Source of the DNA: Xylona heveae TC161
Taxonomy: Eukaryota > Ascomycota > Xylonomycetes > Xylonales > Xylonaceae
Direction of reading: 5' to 3'
Assembly: GCF_001619985.1 (NCBI RefSeq)
Contig: NW_017264193.1
Location: forward strand, 997,726-1,061,725
Length of the DNA stretch: 64,000 nt
The notes under the pieces were generated by a model. That model saw nothing but the letters and a program-made list of their open reading frames with translations, ran no database searches and was not told where the DNA came from. Positions 33,284 to 46,566 of the stretch are shown here, piece after piece. Position numbers and translations under genes: made by a program. The first letter of the stretch is position 1, and the number at the start of each line of letters is the position of its first letter.

Positions 33284-35238
33284 ACTTTGTAGAATCACAA
33301 GTCGGCAATCACTGAAAAACGAACAAGAGTTCAATCCATTGGCAATTCGATCGTCGTCGTTTCTTGTGGACGATTCCTATACGGCCTGATTCGCTGTGTT
33401 AATCTGCAAATCTAGCGATAAATAGATGACACGAGATATTTAGATACCTGGAGATTTGTATATCTTCACTATTGAATGATAAGAACAAGAATAATTGCAG
33501 TATTATTGAATCGAAAAGGAACAGCGCCGAAAAGAATGATAAAGTCTCCAGTGATGGTTGGACCTAAAACTGATGTGAGTCTTCGGTAAACGGGCAATAA
33601 TAGTCTACAGTTTGGAGCGAGGGGGTAGTGAGTGCTCTGCCTTTGCGTAAGTTCGCTTGAGAACGGCGAGGCTTGCCTATTAGTTCGCTGTAAGATTCGT
33701 TAGTTTACACTCCCTCCAGTGAAACCAAAAAAAGTCCCTTACAGCTAAATACAGGTAAAACTGCTTTATCTAATACTTGTATTCCCACTATCATACCTAT
33801 TGCTTATATATCGAATTCACCTATCTACAACAACAAATAAATATGCAAAAATGACAATAATTTCACCAATCAACTTAGTATAACTTCTATATGGCACAAG
33901 ACAGAGTATAGCAAGTAGCCAAACCTGTAAAAATTGTTTGGCCAGTTTTAAAGAATTTTTCATATATAAAGGTGGAATCTAAAATAAAATAATCAAATAA
34001 AATCAAAACCATCCGACTAGTTCTGACCCGTAGTATTGCAGCAGCAGCAAGATAGATATTTCTCTATCAAAGTTTCTATTTAATGTTTATTTCAATTAAT
34101 TCAAAAAGATGATTATTTGAACATATTCTAGATTGAGTTGAATACAATAAAGTTAGCTGTCCCTGATTGTAACACGCAGTATACTCTACACACACTACAA
34201 TTTAGGAGCAATTACACCAATTCACTGTCCAGTGGGACTCAAGCTAACGAAGCACTATAACTACACTGTTCTTAACTAGGCCCAGTTCATGAGCCAGGAT
34301 AAAACAGAAGCCATCTTTTCCCATCCACCCAGTACCGGACCGATTGTTCGTTAAACTTTTTGACACAGATTTAGACAAGCATAGTTTATAAAACCTGTAC
34401 AAGCCCGTCGCCTGATCCCAGTCACCTAGTTCTATATTGAGTGTCACTGCTCTGGTGGAAGATACCGTACAAGCTGTGGAGCCGTATATCTGATCCCCTT
34501 TCTGATCTAATGATGATCTGTCCTTATCTACCTACGGTAGAGAGGTAAATCATTCATCTTACGGCACTCAAAGGGTACCAGGGAATTGAGTTAACTTTTA
34601 GTGATGCGACGATCCCACTTCCCTTTTGCACGAAAGTATCGCTTAACTAATTTCCAATTATAAATCCCGGTATACTATTATAAACAATATTATCCATACT
34701 TATTGAGTAAGCCGGAATGCGAAGAAATTTGATGATCAATTATACCTAACTATAAGGAGGACCCGTCAGTTTACCATGGGATCTACCTACCTACCAGGTA
34801 ATGACACACCATTATGGTACTGCGCAAGTATACAGAGGCACAGTCTCCACTCTATCGTCAAGTTTACGGTACGTGTACCCACAATTAGCCGTCTCCCGTG
34901 GACATCTAAGATGCCAAAACATGCTCAGCAATAACACCAATACTGGTACCCACACTTGGCTCACATTAAATACTCTGTAATTGCCGATGAACGATGATCA
35001 CTGCCATAAAAACAACATCTTACCCATGCCTAGTCTGTCCCAGTACCAAAGTTTGAAAAACACCGTCTCCACAGCCCATCCGTGTCCTAATGCTCCGCCT
35101 CGCTCCCGTCATTTCCACCACCGTCGAGATCATTTTGCATAGCTCGAGACTATTGTAGGCTTTGTGGCAGGATTGGTCACTATCAACGATCCGAAAAAAG
35201 ACCTTCGTCGACCTCGGAAGGCACTCCAAACCTTCCAT

Positions 35239-35278
<40 letters not shown>

Positions 35279-38106
35279 GTAGAATAAATGGGGGGAAAGG
35301 ACATTTTTTTTGAGTGATATCAGCTGATCAGTTTGTTGTGACTAAAATCATGGAAGTTTTGTTGATGATGGCCATTTTTCGTTGAGGATACCTCCGTGGT
35401 TAGATGATCGTCGGTTCGAATATCAAAGGGTCTTCTAATTGCCCTCCACTATGAGCCCCCTTGTTAGTAATCCCTCCCTGTCTAAATTCGATCGAACTTC
35501 CCAAGCAAAAGATTTGACATTTCTACCCTTCCAACCATCTTAGTCTTCGAGATATCTCCGACAGTCCTCCGGATCATACGCAAGCATCTCGTTTCCCAAC
35601 GCCACTTTGTCGGTGACTGGGATTTAACGATCCAATCTGTTGGACCCTCGATGATGATGCCGATCAAGTACAAAGCAATCACGCTAAATCATCTATTAGC
35701 GCCAAAGGAAAAAAAAACATAGCTTTTCAGTCCGCTTGCAAGTATACTCGTAACCTCATGTTCGCGAGGTCTGTCTTTCATTCTCCTGTCCTTTTAGTTT
35801 CTGGTCTTTGTGGACCCCGGCAGTCAGAGTCCTGGGTTTTATACCTGGTCAATATAGGACTGTATCCACAATACTGTATCTGGTATTGGTCTTCTGTTCC
35901 CAGCGGTGACGCTTGGTCTTGACCCAAAGTAGGATCTTTTTAGTACCCGTACGGACACCTCATGCATTGCGCCAAGTGCTTCTTGTTGCTAATGCTCCGG
36001 AGACGGAGGCATGGATTCCGCAACTAAAGCAGCAATCCGGCACGGCATCGCACTGTTAGTTCGACCACATAAACCGGTTCAATCTTTGCGCCACCTGCAT
36101 GACACCAAAGCTCCATCCGTCCGTAAAATTACCTAACCAGGGAAAATTGTTACTCCGTGTCTGTCATCACTGATTCCTTCCCGCGGGAATCAATGCTCCT
36201 TCCCGCGCCTATAAACACTTCTTGGAATTTTCTGTCTTCTTTTCCGAGTCTTAAAACAATCCCGTCTAGTGTTCCTGATTTGGACGGACAGATGAAGGCT
36301 GGGAAGGCTGCCGCAAGCACTCTTGTAATTTCGATAAAGCGGCGACTAACGTATGGTTGACGAGGAGTTAAATGGTTAGTTTGTAGCGTTGCTCCCTTTG
36401 TTCTGATCACCCGTCGGATTTTGCTTGCCTATGACGCTTCCGCTCTTGTATCGTCGCTCTTTTGCCTCATCCTGACTCAAGTTAACTATCCCCTGTCTGC
36501 TTGTTACTGCCATGTAACTAGCCGGTTCTCCCTTGACCCGGTTTCCCGGTTATGCTGTTGCACACGGCACTCTGAACGAACACGATCGCCAGCAACACAC
36601 GCATACTGCAAATGTCTTCTTTTTGAATGTCATTGTCTTTTTGCTTCCTTCCGATTGACCCATTCTGAACCCTGCAGCTCTCCGACTGGATTGCCTTTTC
36701 TTGTCTGCAGATAAATAAGCAAGTCAAATAATCCCTGAGATTCACACACAGATTGATCTGCAGGTAAATTCCCGGACTATTTTAGTGGCACTTGGCCACA
36801 CACAAGGGGAGGAAGACCTCCTCTCTAGACCCAAGCGATGCAAGTGGCTCGATGCTCTCCCAACTAATAGAGCAAAAGTTCTAAACGACAAAAATGAAAC
36901 ACGATTGTGTGCAAATTAGAAATAATATAGTAATACAAGGCTGAACTATTACTATAGTATTGTACGGAGTAGTCTGAACAGGTACCGATAGCACCCGGTA
37001 AATCAACCGATGAACCGGTGCCGGACCTGCGGACCAACCCACCAGCTTAGCGAGGAAATAAGAAGTAGCACTGGAAGGCGAAAGAAAATGATAGAGAGGC
37101 AGGAGGACAATCGCCGATGAGGCGGGGCACATGAAAAGGACCCAAAAAAAAGAAAGAAAAAAGAAAAAAGAAAGAGAAAAAAAAAAAAAGTTTTAAAAGA
37201 GGCGGTCAGCGAAACGGTCAAGCTAACATTTTTCGTCGCAGATATTATACTGCCAAAGACAAGCTAACAAGCGAATGGAAAGGGTTGACAGATGATTTCC
37301 ATAGAACGTATCGAGTAGTATCTCTTGTATTTTGAAAATTGCCCCGTGTCACCCTATTTTGTTCAATTGATAGGTGTATGACGCGTGGCTCTTATACGAC
37401 GAGAAATAGGAGAGTGACGCAATTTCAGTAATTGGTGGCAAATGGCCGAATCGACTTGCGGTTGTGATTGGAAGTAAATATGACAATGACAGTGTAAGAT
37501 GTCGCAGAGAACGTAGAAGTCGCCGAGACACTATATCGAAACATCGGGCCTTCTATGACCCAAAAAGAATAACGCCCGCAGAGGGTATCTGGAAACTGAA
37601 TGGAAGTGCTTGTGCAAGCGCAGCACATGTGGCAAAGGAGATACTAAAAGAAATATGAAGAAGAAATGGACACTAAAAATGAAGGGAAAGAAGTATAGAC
37701 AGCAAGAGAACCAGCATCATACGAGTTTTGTTTCGATTCTCTGCGCCAGCCTGCTGCGAACTGTTTTGCTCCACTGCAGCAAACAGACATGGCGTACAAC
37801 GCATTGATACATGAATAATTCTTGCGAAAGCAGAATGATCAGGAGGTCCCGCCCCGGCGTATGCAAGAGCAACGAGAACTGAGAATAAGGACAGATATAG
37901 GTAATAGTAGGCGCTATGAAAAATTCAAGCATGAAAGAAGTTATTGTTGTGTGGAAAAAAAAAAAGGGACTCGTAGAGCTGAACAATGAATATATGAGTT
38001 AGTCAAAAATGTACTCCATCGCGCCTTCAAACCGACGCAAATATTGTGAATCCATGATAATTATACAAAGATAGGAGGGCTGTATGTATATTAATACTCC
38101 TTTACT
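33284..38106. other. Gene desert, AT-rich with microsatellite
   Basis: 4.8 kb without a supported gene. 33700-34250 is especially AT-rich, and 34250-34900 has many TAC/GTA-rich short motifs. 35240-35278 is a perfect (ATC)13 run. 36150-36720 has small open frames with no domain. 37140-37190 is A-rich. I see no intact transposase, polymerase or terminal repeats; decayed repeat DNA is possible but not shown. Confidence 0.5.
35240..35278. repeat. (ATC)13 microsatellite
   Basis: Thirteen uninterrupted ATC units in a non-coding stretch. A minus-strand frame across it would give a Met run, which is not believable as a protein. Confidence 0.95.
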
Positions 38107-39741
38107 CTAGCGAGAGCTAGGCCCAGCTTGCCATGCCCGGTCGAATGGTTTGGGCGCGTATGTTTCGAAAGTATTGCTGCTTGGAGGTGCCGACATAGTC
38201 ACCACAGGTCCGCGACCAGCGACAGAATGGGCATCACTTGGCTCCGGCGGAAGCACTGCTCGACCATATGTAGCAATCTGAGGTGGAGGCGCGGGGTGCG
38301 GCGGTGGAATCGATGGTGGAGGAACTGTGACTGCCAGATTGGCCGCAACTAGAGATGGAATCGGAGGCGATCCGGCGTAGCTCAATGATTGCAAGCTGGC
38401 ACTTCGCCGGGCTCTTCGGTCAGAGTCCCCTTGCAATTGATCTGCTTGCCAAAGCATGCCTGGTGTCAGAGGACCAGAGGACTGGAGCATCCGTCGCTGA
38501 CGAGGAGACGGTGGTCGTGGAACCATTTGGCCCTTTCCGCCAGCGTCGTAAGCAATCTTCCGAAAATGGTCTCGCTCTTGCCGATAAAAGTCTGCATCCT
38601 CCGCCAGGTCTCGTACTTGCTGCTCCAGTTTTGAAATCGTGTGAGACGCCTCTCGCTCTTTCTCTTTTCGCCTTTGCCTGAACCGTGCCGATGCGCCGGC
38701 GTTTCTTCTCCGCTTCTCGTCTGCCACCCTCGACGCTGCTTGCACGTCTACTGGCACTTGAATGGGTCCTTGGTCTGTCTCTAGTGTCATTAGTTGGTAG
38801 CCACTCTGTGCTGACGGCATCATTATGGGTCCATATCGACCGTCCGATGCTGGCGAAGGGTGAGATGCAGGGATCGGTCCACCGCTGCCAATGCCACCAG
38901 TGGCTATATTATATTGGGCAAAGGTCGATGGAGCAGAATGAAGCGAAGGTGACGTGTGAGGTGGTGCTTGGCCAAATGACGGGTATAGCGCTGGTGGACT
39001 CGCGCTTCGGGACGGGGCAATAGGGAATACTTCACCACTCCGTCCTCCTCTGGGTGACCGTAGCGCAGGAGCAGCTGGAAAGCTCAAAGATTGCTTAAGG
39101 CGACCAGGTGGAGAAACTGGTCGCGTGAGTTCCGGAACTGAGGTCGTCCGGTGCGTGTTGCTATGAGACGCTGCTCGCGGTGACAGGAAAGGTGACTGCT
39201 TGGCATCAATCGATGCCTCAGAGAGAGGCGTTGGCCGCAAGCTCACAGTTCTCCGCGCTGGGGAAGTGGGCGCGAAAGGGCCCTGCTCTGCTCCACCACG
39301 AGCGCGGTCAACTCGGCTTTGACGAACGTCCGACAACATGGTGGATTCTGCCTCAGGACCTGAATTGGTCGAGAGACGAGGTTTAAGGGCCGGCGGTGGC
39401 TCAGTCTCCAGATGCGCTGCACTTCTCCGTAAGTTGTTCCGCGGTGCTGAAGTTTCCGGTTGTGTGGGATTGAGCATAGAATGCACCCCTATGGAGCGTG
39501 GCGGTTTGTCCAAAGCGCTCCTTGTTCGAGGAACAACAATATCTGGTGGTGCCTGCACGAGTCCCGTTGAAGGAAGCTCAGCTGAGCGTTGCGAAACGGA
39601 CCCCCGGCCGGTTCTTCGGTCTTCCTCATCTTGAGCGGCTAGACTTCCCGGCCGAAACAAAGGAGTCTTCGATGAAACTTCTAGGTTTCTAGAGCCCAAA
39701 GGCTTCTCCAGCGTATTTGGCGTGGCCGCCTTTCCCGACAT
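38107..39741 (-). CDS. bZIP transcription factor
   Basis: From the first in-frame ATG at 39741 the product is 544 residues. The frame is open further upstream to about 40002, where an AG acceptor-like CAG|GTC occurs. The upstream translation (NHPSLTVLSRPLSPNVALSQ) looks protein-like, so a short 5' exon with the true start probably lies beyond it and could not be placed. The bulk is Pro/Ser/Arg-rich. The basic region is DEKRRRNAGASARFRQRRKEKE, with the bZIP contact residues N-x2-A-x2-R present, followed by a short leucine-zipper-like helix (ISKLEQQVRDLAEDADFYRQERDHFRKI). The NAGASARFRQRRKEKE type is shared by many filamentous fungi and differs from the Gcn4, Atf1 and Hac1 types. Target genes cannot be named. 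It stands alone between two gene-poor regions. Confidence 0.85.
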   Translation of the reverse strand: MSGKAATPNTLEKPLGSRNLEVSSKTPLFRPGSLAAQDEEDRRTGRGSVSQRSAELPSTGLVQAPPDIVVPRTRSALDKPPRSIGVHSMLNPTQPETSAPRNNLRRSAAHLETEPPPALKPRLSTNSGPEAESTMLSDVRQSRVDRARGGAEQGPFAPTSPARRTVSLRPTPLSEASIDAKQSPFLSPRAASHSNTHRTTSVPELTRPVSPPGRLKQSLSFPAAPALRSPRGGRSGEVFPIAPSRSASPPALYPSFGQAPPHTSPSLHSAPSTFAQYNIATGGIGSGGPIPASHPSPASDGRYGPIMMPSAQSGYQLMTLETDQGPIQVPVDVQAASRVADEKRRRNAGASARFRQRRKEKEREASHTISKLEQQVRDLAEDADFYRQERDHFRKIAYDAGGKGQMVPRPPSPRQRRMLQSSGPLTPGMLWQADQLQGDSDRRARRSASLQSLSYAGSPPIPSLVAANLAVTVPPPSIPPPHPAPPPQIATYGRAVLPPEPSDAHSVAGRGPVVTMSAPPSSNTFETYAPKPFDRAWQAGPSSR

Positions 39742-42700
39742 CAAAACTCGGTCCTCGACGCGGTCCCAATCCTGAATTTCGTTACATTGACGCCGTCGTG
39801 TTGTATCGCGGTAGTTAATATTGTCGTGAAAACGAAACAGAGATGTATAGCCCTGTGAGAATCGGCGGTCGCCTGCAAGAGCTTCCAAAGAATATGGGCC
39901 AGGAAAAGGATGACGAAAAGGAAGAACGGGGGCTTGCGACAGGGCCACGTTGGGCGACAAGGGACGGCTCAGCACCGTCAATGAAGGATGATTTGATTTG
40001 ACCTGTTTCGGCGATCAAAATTACAGAGTGATGGCAGTCGGTTGAAAAACCACAGTAGAAATGCTCTGCACAACTTCAACGGACGCCAATGTAATTATGC
40101 AGGCGAAATATAAACGGAATATAATACCCCGACAGCGTTGATGTCGAAATATGTCGTTCTGTCTTGTTTTTTCTGGGAACACGTGAATCTGAACGGTGCT
40201 TCCGAAGATTGAGAGTTCGAAACCCAAGAGAAAAACCTATTGAATGAGAAGAAAGATGACGGTTCAACCAGACGAACTTCGATCAAGGATCATTTCCCGT
40301 GTGTGACTTGGATGGAGGGCTAGTGATATACACGCAGGCGAAGCTCAAAGCAACATAGCTTGCTTGCCCTTGCGGTGAGTGGAGGATGACACAAGCGGTT
40401 TGAACGTTTCCACCACTCGACTTCGCAGCTCGATCGTCTACTTGAAGGTTCAAACGCAGGGCAATTGTAGTGGGTCCCGGTAGACGGGAGGAAACGGTCC
40501 TTCGCGGCGTGACTGGCCAGAGCAGGTCCTCTATGGTGTGACAGGATCCTCGAGGTAGGAGAATAATAATGAGAGGAAGAGAAGAGCAAGCCCACTTCCT
40601 ATTGGGGACTTCTGCACGAGGCACGAGGGCGGAAACAAGGAAAGTTAAAGCAGGTCCACTTCCGCGATGCCGTGTTAGGAAGAGGGCGTGTAAGTCAGTC
40701 GAGACACTTTTCTCCAGCGAAGAGGCGCGGTAGCACTATTGTACCTTAGGCCCCGTACGAGGACCAGGGATAGTACCATGTACGTGATGTATACAATCAC
40801 CTGGGCCAGCGAGTGTGTAGACAGTAATGGCATCTTGGTTCAGGGACGATCTGTAAAGCAGAGGCCGGTAACCTAATTGACATGGTTCAGGATGAGCACA
40901 ATTCGGTAGCGCAGGTAGCGCAAGTATAGCATCGACCGTCATGTCCTAAGAAGGCACCGTCCGCGGTTACCAAGATTCCAGGACATCCCCTGCTGCTGTA
41001 GCCTCGTCCCTATATGCTGGTACGGGGCGACTTAGGAAGCAACTCGCCGGTCATAGAGGCACCAAGAGGAGCACCCCTGTGCCTGGATGGAATATGGCCC
41101 TTGCTCGTTGGCCTCAACATCCCCGTCTCCAGTCACCAACCTGGACTGATTACGCTTAGCCAAGGGCACAGAGAGTGCGCTGGAAGCCGACGTGGACGAG
41201 CCAGAAAGCAGAGCCGAGGCTAGTGTCCATCATTCTTGCCACAAATGGCTCTCATGGGCTGCGATCAGAACGACGATGCGACACTACACAGCCTGCCAGA
41301 ATTAGGTGGGTCCGCTTTTAGACTTTGGGTCCTTGACGGTTGCCCTGCCCAAAAACCGGTCGACATTGGTGACGATGATCCCCGCAGCCTTTCGGATAAA
41401 CCCGACCCTCCATACGTGCAGTATTCGTACGCTCTTGTCTGGGAAGTTCGCGGCTGTCTTGTGCCCCAAGTAGAGTACTAGGCGAAAGAAAAAGGAGCTC
41501 TGACGAGAATGAAGGTCGAGATGAACTCCAGAGTAGGTTTTAAAAAAGTAAGAAAAACTCAGAGCTGCGCCCCACATTCAAAACAGCTTCCCACCTGTCT
41601 TGGCTCATGTCCTTGTCGGATCCTTAATAAAAGTCGAAACCTTGCTGACCGAATAGGGCAGCTGCTGCAAGGATGGAGAAAGACGCCGTAAGAGCCTTGA
41701 CAACGGCCTGAACGAGGATATGAAACGTGGTTTGCTTATGATCCGCGCCATATACACGAGTTATCTCTGACCAAAAGTCGCCGGTATCCCGGACAAAGCT
41801 TGGGTCAGCGGACCTGCACAATGCCGTATCAAATAATTTACGTCAGAATAGATACGTGCCAACAGACCAGGTACAGTGATAATAATGAAGGGACTGTGAT
41901 TCAAGCAGGCAGCGAGGAACGGCACGAAATGAGCGGAAACTGGGAAAACCAATCAGGGAATTCAGGTTCTAGTCCGGTTGGTACTAGCCTGGGGTCGTCA
42001 TTGATCGCTGGATAAAAAGGGATGGATGGCCCCCCCGAGAGAACAAGGGTCCCGGCCGTGTCATGAACCAGGCCAAACGGCTCAACGGAAAAGCGACCGC
42101 GGGATACACTGGTATACGGATACGCTGGTAGGATCGTGCGTGATTGCGAACCAGCGGGTCCGCCAGACCTAAAGCTATGTTTGTCACGCCGCCATTTTTG
42201 CCCATGGCGGAAGGGTTCCATATTCAGGTCGCTGCTGCGAAATTGCCTTGTACCGAAAGGGAACTTCCCTGGACCACATGTTGGTAGTCTTCTTGCATCG
42301 CCCTGATGGGCGGATTGACAATGCAAGATTTGCTCGTCACCAGCAGCGTAACTAGGGTGCAGGTTCAGGGGTGTGTGCGTGAGCCGAAAATGCGCGTGTG
42401 CATATTGCATCACACGCACATTTGTTTGGGCTTGTGCCAGAGGACATGCGCAGACCGTGGGGTTGGGTAGGCTCTCCAGTATCGGTGGAGGCCCTAAACG
42501 AGTGAAAAATAAGAGAAGCATCCAGGCACGAGGGTCCTTGGTTCACGTATTTTTTTTTGTACTGATAGCCAGTCTTCCCGGTCTTGTTGCGTCTTAGTAT
42601 TACCAAGTGTATGGGCTGTGGGTCGTTGGTAACCCATTGGTGCTTGGACCGTTGCTTGACCAAATGGCCAAGAGAGTGAGCGCGGGTCCAGGTCCGAGGC

Positions 42701-45489
42701 CTCCGCCGGGCGGCGTCATTTACCATTGCAATTTGAATCGCGCCTTTCGACATGCGCCCAGGCCTGAGCAGCAGATGCCATGTGGCTTGGCATTTAGCAA
42801 AATGCCATGGACTTTGGGCGTGAGCGCGTCTGCCAGCGGACGGCTGTTGATTGGGTCCTTCGGGGCAGTTCCCGCGGGTGCATCTCGGCGGTGGGGTTCA
42901 TTGACCCCTGTCCATGCCTCATGCATACTCGATCATGTGCTTTCTGCACGTTGTTCTAACTGATGGTGCCAGCAAATCCCACATATATCGCTTAATAGGG
43001 CGTCGCGCGACGTAATATAATTGCGGTATATATCATGACTTAATTTGTCGTTGCCTCTGTTTATTCTCTTTTTTTTTTTTTTTTTTTTTCCTTTTCTTTC
43101 CTTTTTTTTGATCTTCATCTCAGTCCGTTTTCTAGCCACCAATTGGATAGATACTCTGAAAATCTGATACGTTGGCTGGCTCGCCAAATACTTAGTGGGC
43201 TGAGTCGATATAGTGAACCAAGTGGTAGGGATGACGGCCTCTGATAGTTAAACTCAAAAATGATGAAGTTCGTCAAAGCAGGCCTTGTTCTTGGCCGTAA
43301 GCAAGCTGTTTGGCGTTTAGTCCGCTTGGGAGCCTGTCTCGGTGAATTAGGAATTCTAGGAGTTGGATGGGGATCATAGTAGTGGTGAGGCGGTTCGCAG
43401 AACGATAGAGTAGCCTAGGAAGCCGGTCGGCTATAGCCACATCGAAGCGGGTCGTTGGGCACAAAACGGGGCAATGGACCAGCCGTGTGTGTCGGGCATT
43501 CCGTCCAACCCAAACGACCCACTCTTGACGCCGCCTGAGAACCGACATTTGTCCTGGTGAAAGAGAAATTGAAACCTGAACTTCGGAGCTTTAACTGACT
43601 TGAGCTGGATTTTCATCTACTCTATCACAGTAGTCGTTAATGGTCCGCCTTGGATTTGGTCGATACCTTTCCCGCCCGCACTATGTACGTGGAGGCGACC
43701 GGCAAGTGCGTTAGCGACGTAGGCCCGCCTCGCACTGTTCGGTAGACATCCGGACAACAACCAACTCACGATCCTGCTTCTGGCTTGAGTTACTTATGGC
43801 GGAGCAGTAGGGCAAGGGATAGGCTAGATGACCACCGCAGGGCGAGTACTGCTGTCGCGCGTCAATAGATCAAGTTTTAAAAAGGAATAGGTTTGTACTG
43901 TTACTAGTACCTTCGAAATAGTTTAGTCTAGAATCACCCATATTCTAGCCCGCTGCTCTTGCTTGTCCCGATTCCGCCAGTATCTGCTGTTCTTGGGCGA
44001 TTGAGGTCGGAATGATTTCCCTGGCGGGTGAGCTTTCTCTAATGATTAGTTTCTGTTTCGTCTTGATTAAATAATCTGGTTACTCTCGCCTCCCCCCCCC
44101 GAATCCAGCTACCTGATGCAAAGAATTGTAAGGTCGCCATGGCACGGAATGCAGACCAAACCGCTTTAGGTTGAGTATATCTATTATCCGATCTGCGTAT
44201 AAGATGTTAGACAGCTAGATTTGATATGTGCAAGACATTGGAGTTGTTGAAATTCGGTTTTCCCAACGTCGCAATAAGCTTTCGGGGAAAGCAGAACGCG
44301 ACGCGTGTGATTTCCTTACTGGGGAAAAGCGAATCTATCGTAGCAACCGCACCAAGTTGCTCCATTTTTCAGCCCGCAGCGCGAGAGCCGCTCAAGGTAG
44401 TCAGTATGAATGATTTGCGTTTTTCCTTTTTCTTGTTTCTCAGCTGACTGAACCCTACTCTATCGTGGGACTAGAAAATGCAATGGAGAGCAACGAAACT
44501 AACCTGGTTAAACTTTTCTGGGGCCATGCTAGTATGACTTGAGATGAGCCGATATGGGCAGCCCAGAGCATCATTCTCTAATGGTACCAAGGCCGGTGGG
44601 GAAGAGTAGAGAATATTGTGGGGTTATCTTCGCTATTGTCGGTCACTGACATTGGTCATAAACGTACGAAGTCAACTATCGGGGGGGGCGCCCTCTTCCG
44701 GCATCCCCCAGCGCTAAATGAGGACGCGGGGCGAAGGAACTTGTTTGTGGGGGGAAGGCAGTCCCATCTTTTGCTATTGCGAGTTTGATTCGGTAATAAT
44801 ACCAAGCTCGCAAGACGTGCTGATGAGCAGACGCATTGATTTTCCTTGTCCTTTCAGACTCAAAACTGCTTACGCCGTAGATAACCCAAAAGGTGATTAC
44901 AACTGAAGAACTTGTTGAAAGGTGAACGGAGGGCGACGGGCCAACAGCTCATGACGCGGCCTCTATCTAAGGGCATTCCATGATCATCGCAGCACCTCAT
45001 TAATTTCTTACGCATTCGACCCCACATTATACGGCCGAAGTATTGCTCAGATTGGCCAGACGCATCCATCGCTTGCCCTGGAGCAGCGGAAATGCTGCTA
45101 AGATCCACGGCCTGACGGAACCCAAGGTGACGCGAGGGTACACAGTGACGAGTCTATGAAAAGACTCAAACAGAAAGTTGATGAGCCATTGGTGCTCGAA
45201 AGCGCTCGCCAGACTTTTAGAAACAATATCCCCGTCCTATTTTGTATGAACTGGTAAACGAACCACTTCGTGCGCCAGGTTCAGAGCTCATCGCTGACCA
45301 ATGTCGTCTGAATAAGATCCGTTTCCAAAGAGTGTTTCTCCTTAAATCCAAAATAGCTTCCAGTGCGACATGTATAGGTTGATTTGCTAACCTCTATCGA
45401 ATACGCGAAGATTTGTCTATGAATTGATTCTCTATGTGCCGGGATTTGGTGAGGTCTATAGTACTTCTAACAATTGTCCATGGCGTTGC
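39742..45489. other. Gene-poor region upstream of the bZIP gene
   Basis: 5.7 kb. The first 300-900 bp must hold the 5' part of the bZIP gene, with at least one intron. 40700-43000 is not AT-rich and has open frames (41901-42521 minus, 206 codons; 42607-42963 plus) without recognisable domains. A T22 run lies at 43069-43090. 43250-45480 shows nothing I can assign: no rRNA, tRNA or transposon signature. Confidence 0.45.
43069..43090. repeat. T22 homopolymer
   Basis: Uninterrupted run of 22 T in non-coding DNA, followed by further T-rich sequence. Confidence 0.95.
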
Positions 45490-46566
45490 TCATCTGCTTG
45501 CTTGATACTTGAACGAGTGAGGTTTCTGACCTTTGACGCCGACCTTGACACGGAACAGGCTACCTGCATAGCGCACGCTGTTAGGATATTTGTCAGGCTC
45601 CTCCTCGGCAGCGCTGGTGATGAACAGCTCGTCTCCTACAAAGCCTGGGCAGGTTGGACACCGAGTCGGGACATTGACCTGACCGACAACTTTGCCATCC
45701 GGTGAAACGCGGAGAACTTTACCCCCGCCGAATTGCGCTGTCCAGATATAGCCGTGCTCATCAATGGCAAAACCGTCGGGCTCAATTCCATCTTCGGCAT
45801 GGAAGAAGACCCGTCGATTGGAGATGCTTCCGGACTCGGCGTCGAAGTCATATGCGTATATGTTTCCACTGGGCGAATCCGTAAAGTACATGGTTTTGTC
45901 ATCCGCAGACCAACCGATGCCGTTAGGGATTGACACCTTTTTGATCATTCGATGTAACGTGAGATCAGGATCAAGACGGAAAAGGACTCCTGGAGGTGAG
46001 AGATTAGCAAGGCATCACAAATCCAACGATTTTCTGAAGGGTGGGCAAGCACCTACCCTCGTCGGTGGGCTTCTTTACTTTGGGGTCGTTCATTTGACCT
46101 GCCCAGTATCGGCCCCTGCTGTCTACAGCACCGTCATTGAACCGCATACGCTCTTCCTTGCTGGCGACGTCACCATCACGCTCATCCCAGACGCGCTTGA
46201 TATAGCGAAAACCGCCAGACTTGCGGTTGTAGATTCCAAATCCATGCTTGGCGCCAGCAATAAACTCATCGTTGGAGCCTTCAATGTCGGCAGTGGTGCC
46301 AATGGCATGTTCGAGATCTGCCAATACCTTATGCGATTGTGGGCCCTTGTTGAGGTCAACGAAGTGAAGCTTCTGCTTCACGATATCGACAAAGCGTAAT
46401 GTGTGCGTAGCACTCTCGTAGAAGGGAGCCTCTCCAAGCCCGCAGTCCAGCTGCAAATATGGCTATCCTCCAAGTCGCACGTCAGCCCAGCACACGTAAT
46501 AGAGGGTTTTGCTTCTAGATACGAGTGGCGTACCTCGTTTATAGTCCACTGTTTCAAATCCGCCAT
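45490..46566 (-). CDS. SMP-30/gluconolactonase-family hydrolase
   Basis: Three exons: 46566-46534, 46450-46057 and 45989-45490; 308 residues. The family is a six-bladed propeller with a metal ion, acting on lactones or related esters. The exon 1 product is only MADLKQWTINE; exon 2 begins with LDCGLGEAPFYE, which carries the metal-ligand Glu. Further family marks are RFNDGAVDSRGRYWAG, the metal-binding Asn in VSIPNGIGWSADDKTMYFTDS, and the last ligand in EPDGFAIDEHGYIWTAQFGGG. No signal peptide is seen, so the protein is probably intracellular. The gene stands alone in a gene-poor region. Substrate is unknown, and L-sugar, rhamnonate or other lactones are all possible. Confidence 0.9.

Noticed and set aside
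35390-35440. Possible tRNA: a GGTTCGAA string resembling a B box
   Set aside because: No matching A box at the right distance and no acceptor-stem pairing is visible.
41901-42521. Minus-strand open frame of 206 codons
   Set aside because: No recognisable domain, mixed low-complexity composition, and no splice or start support.
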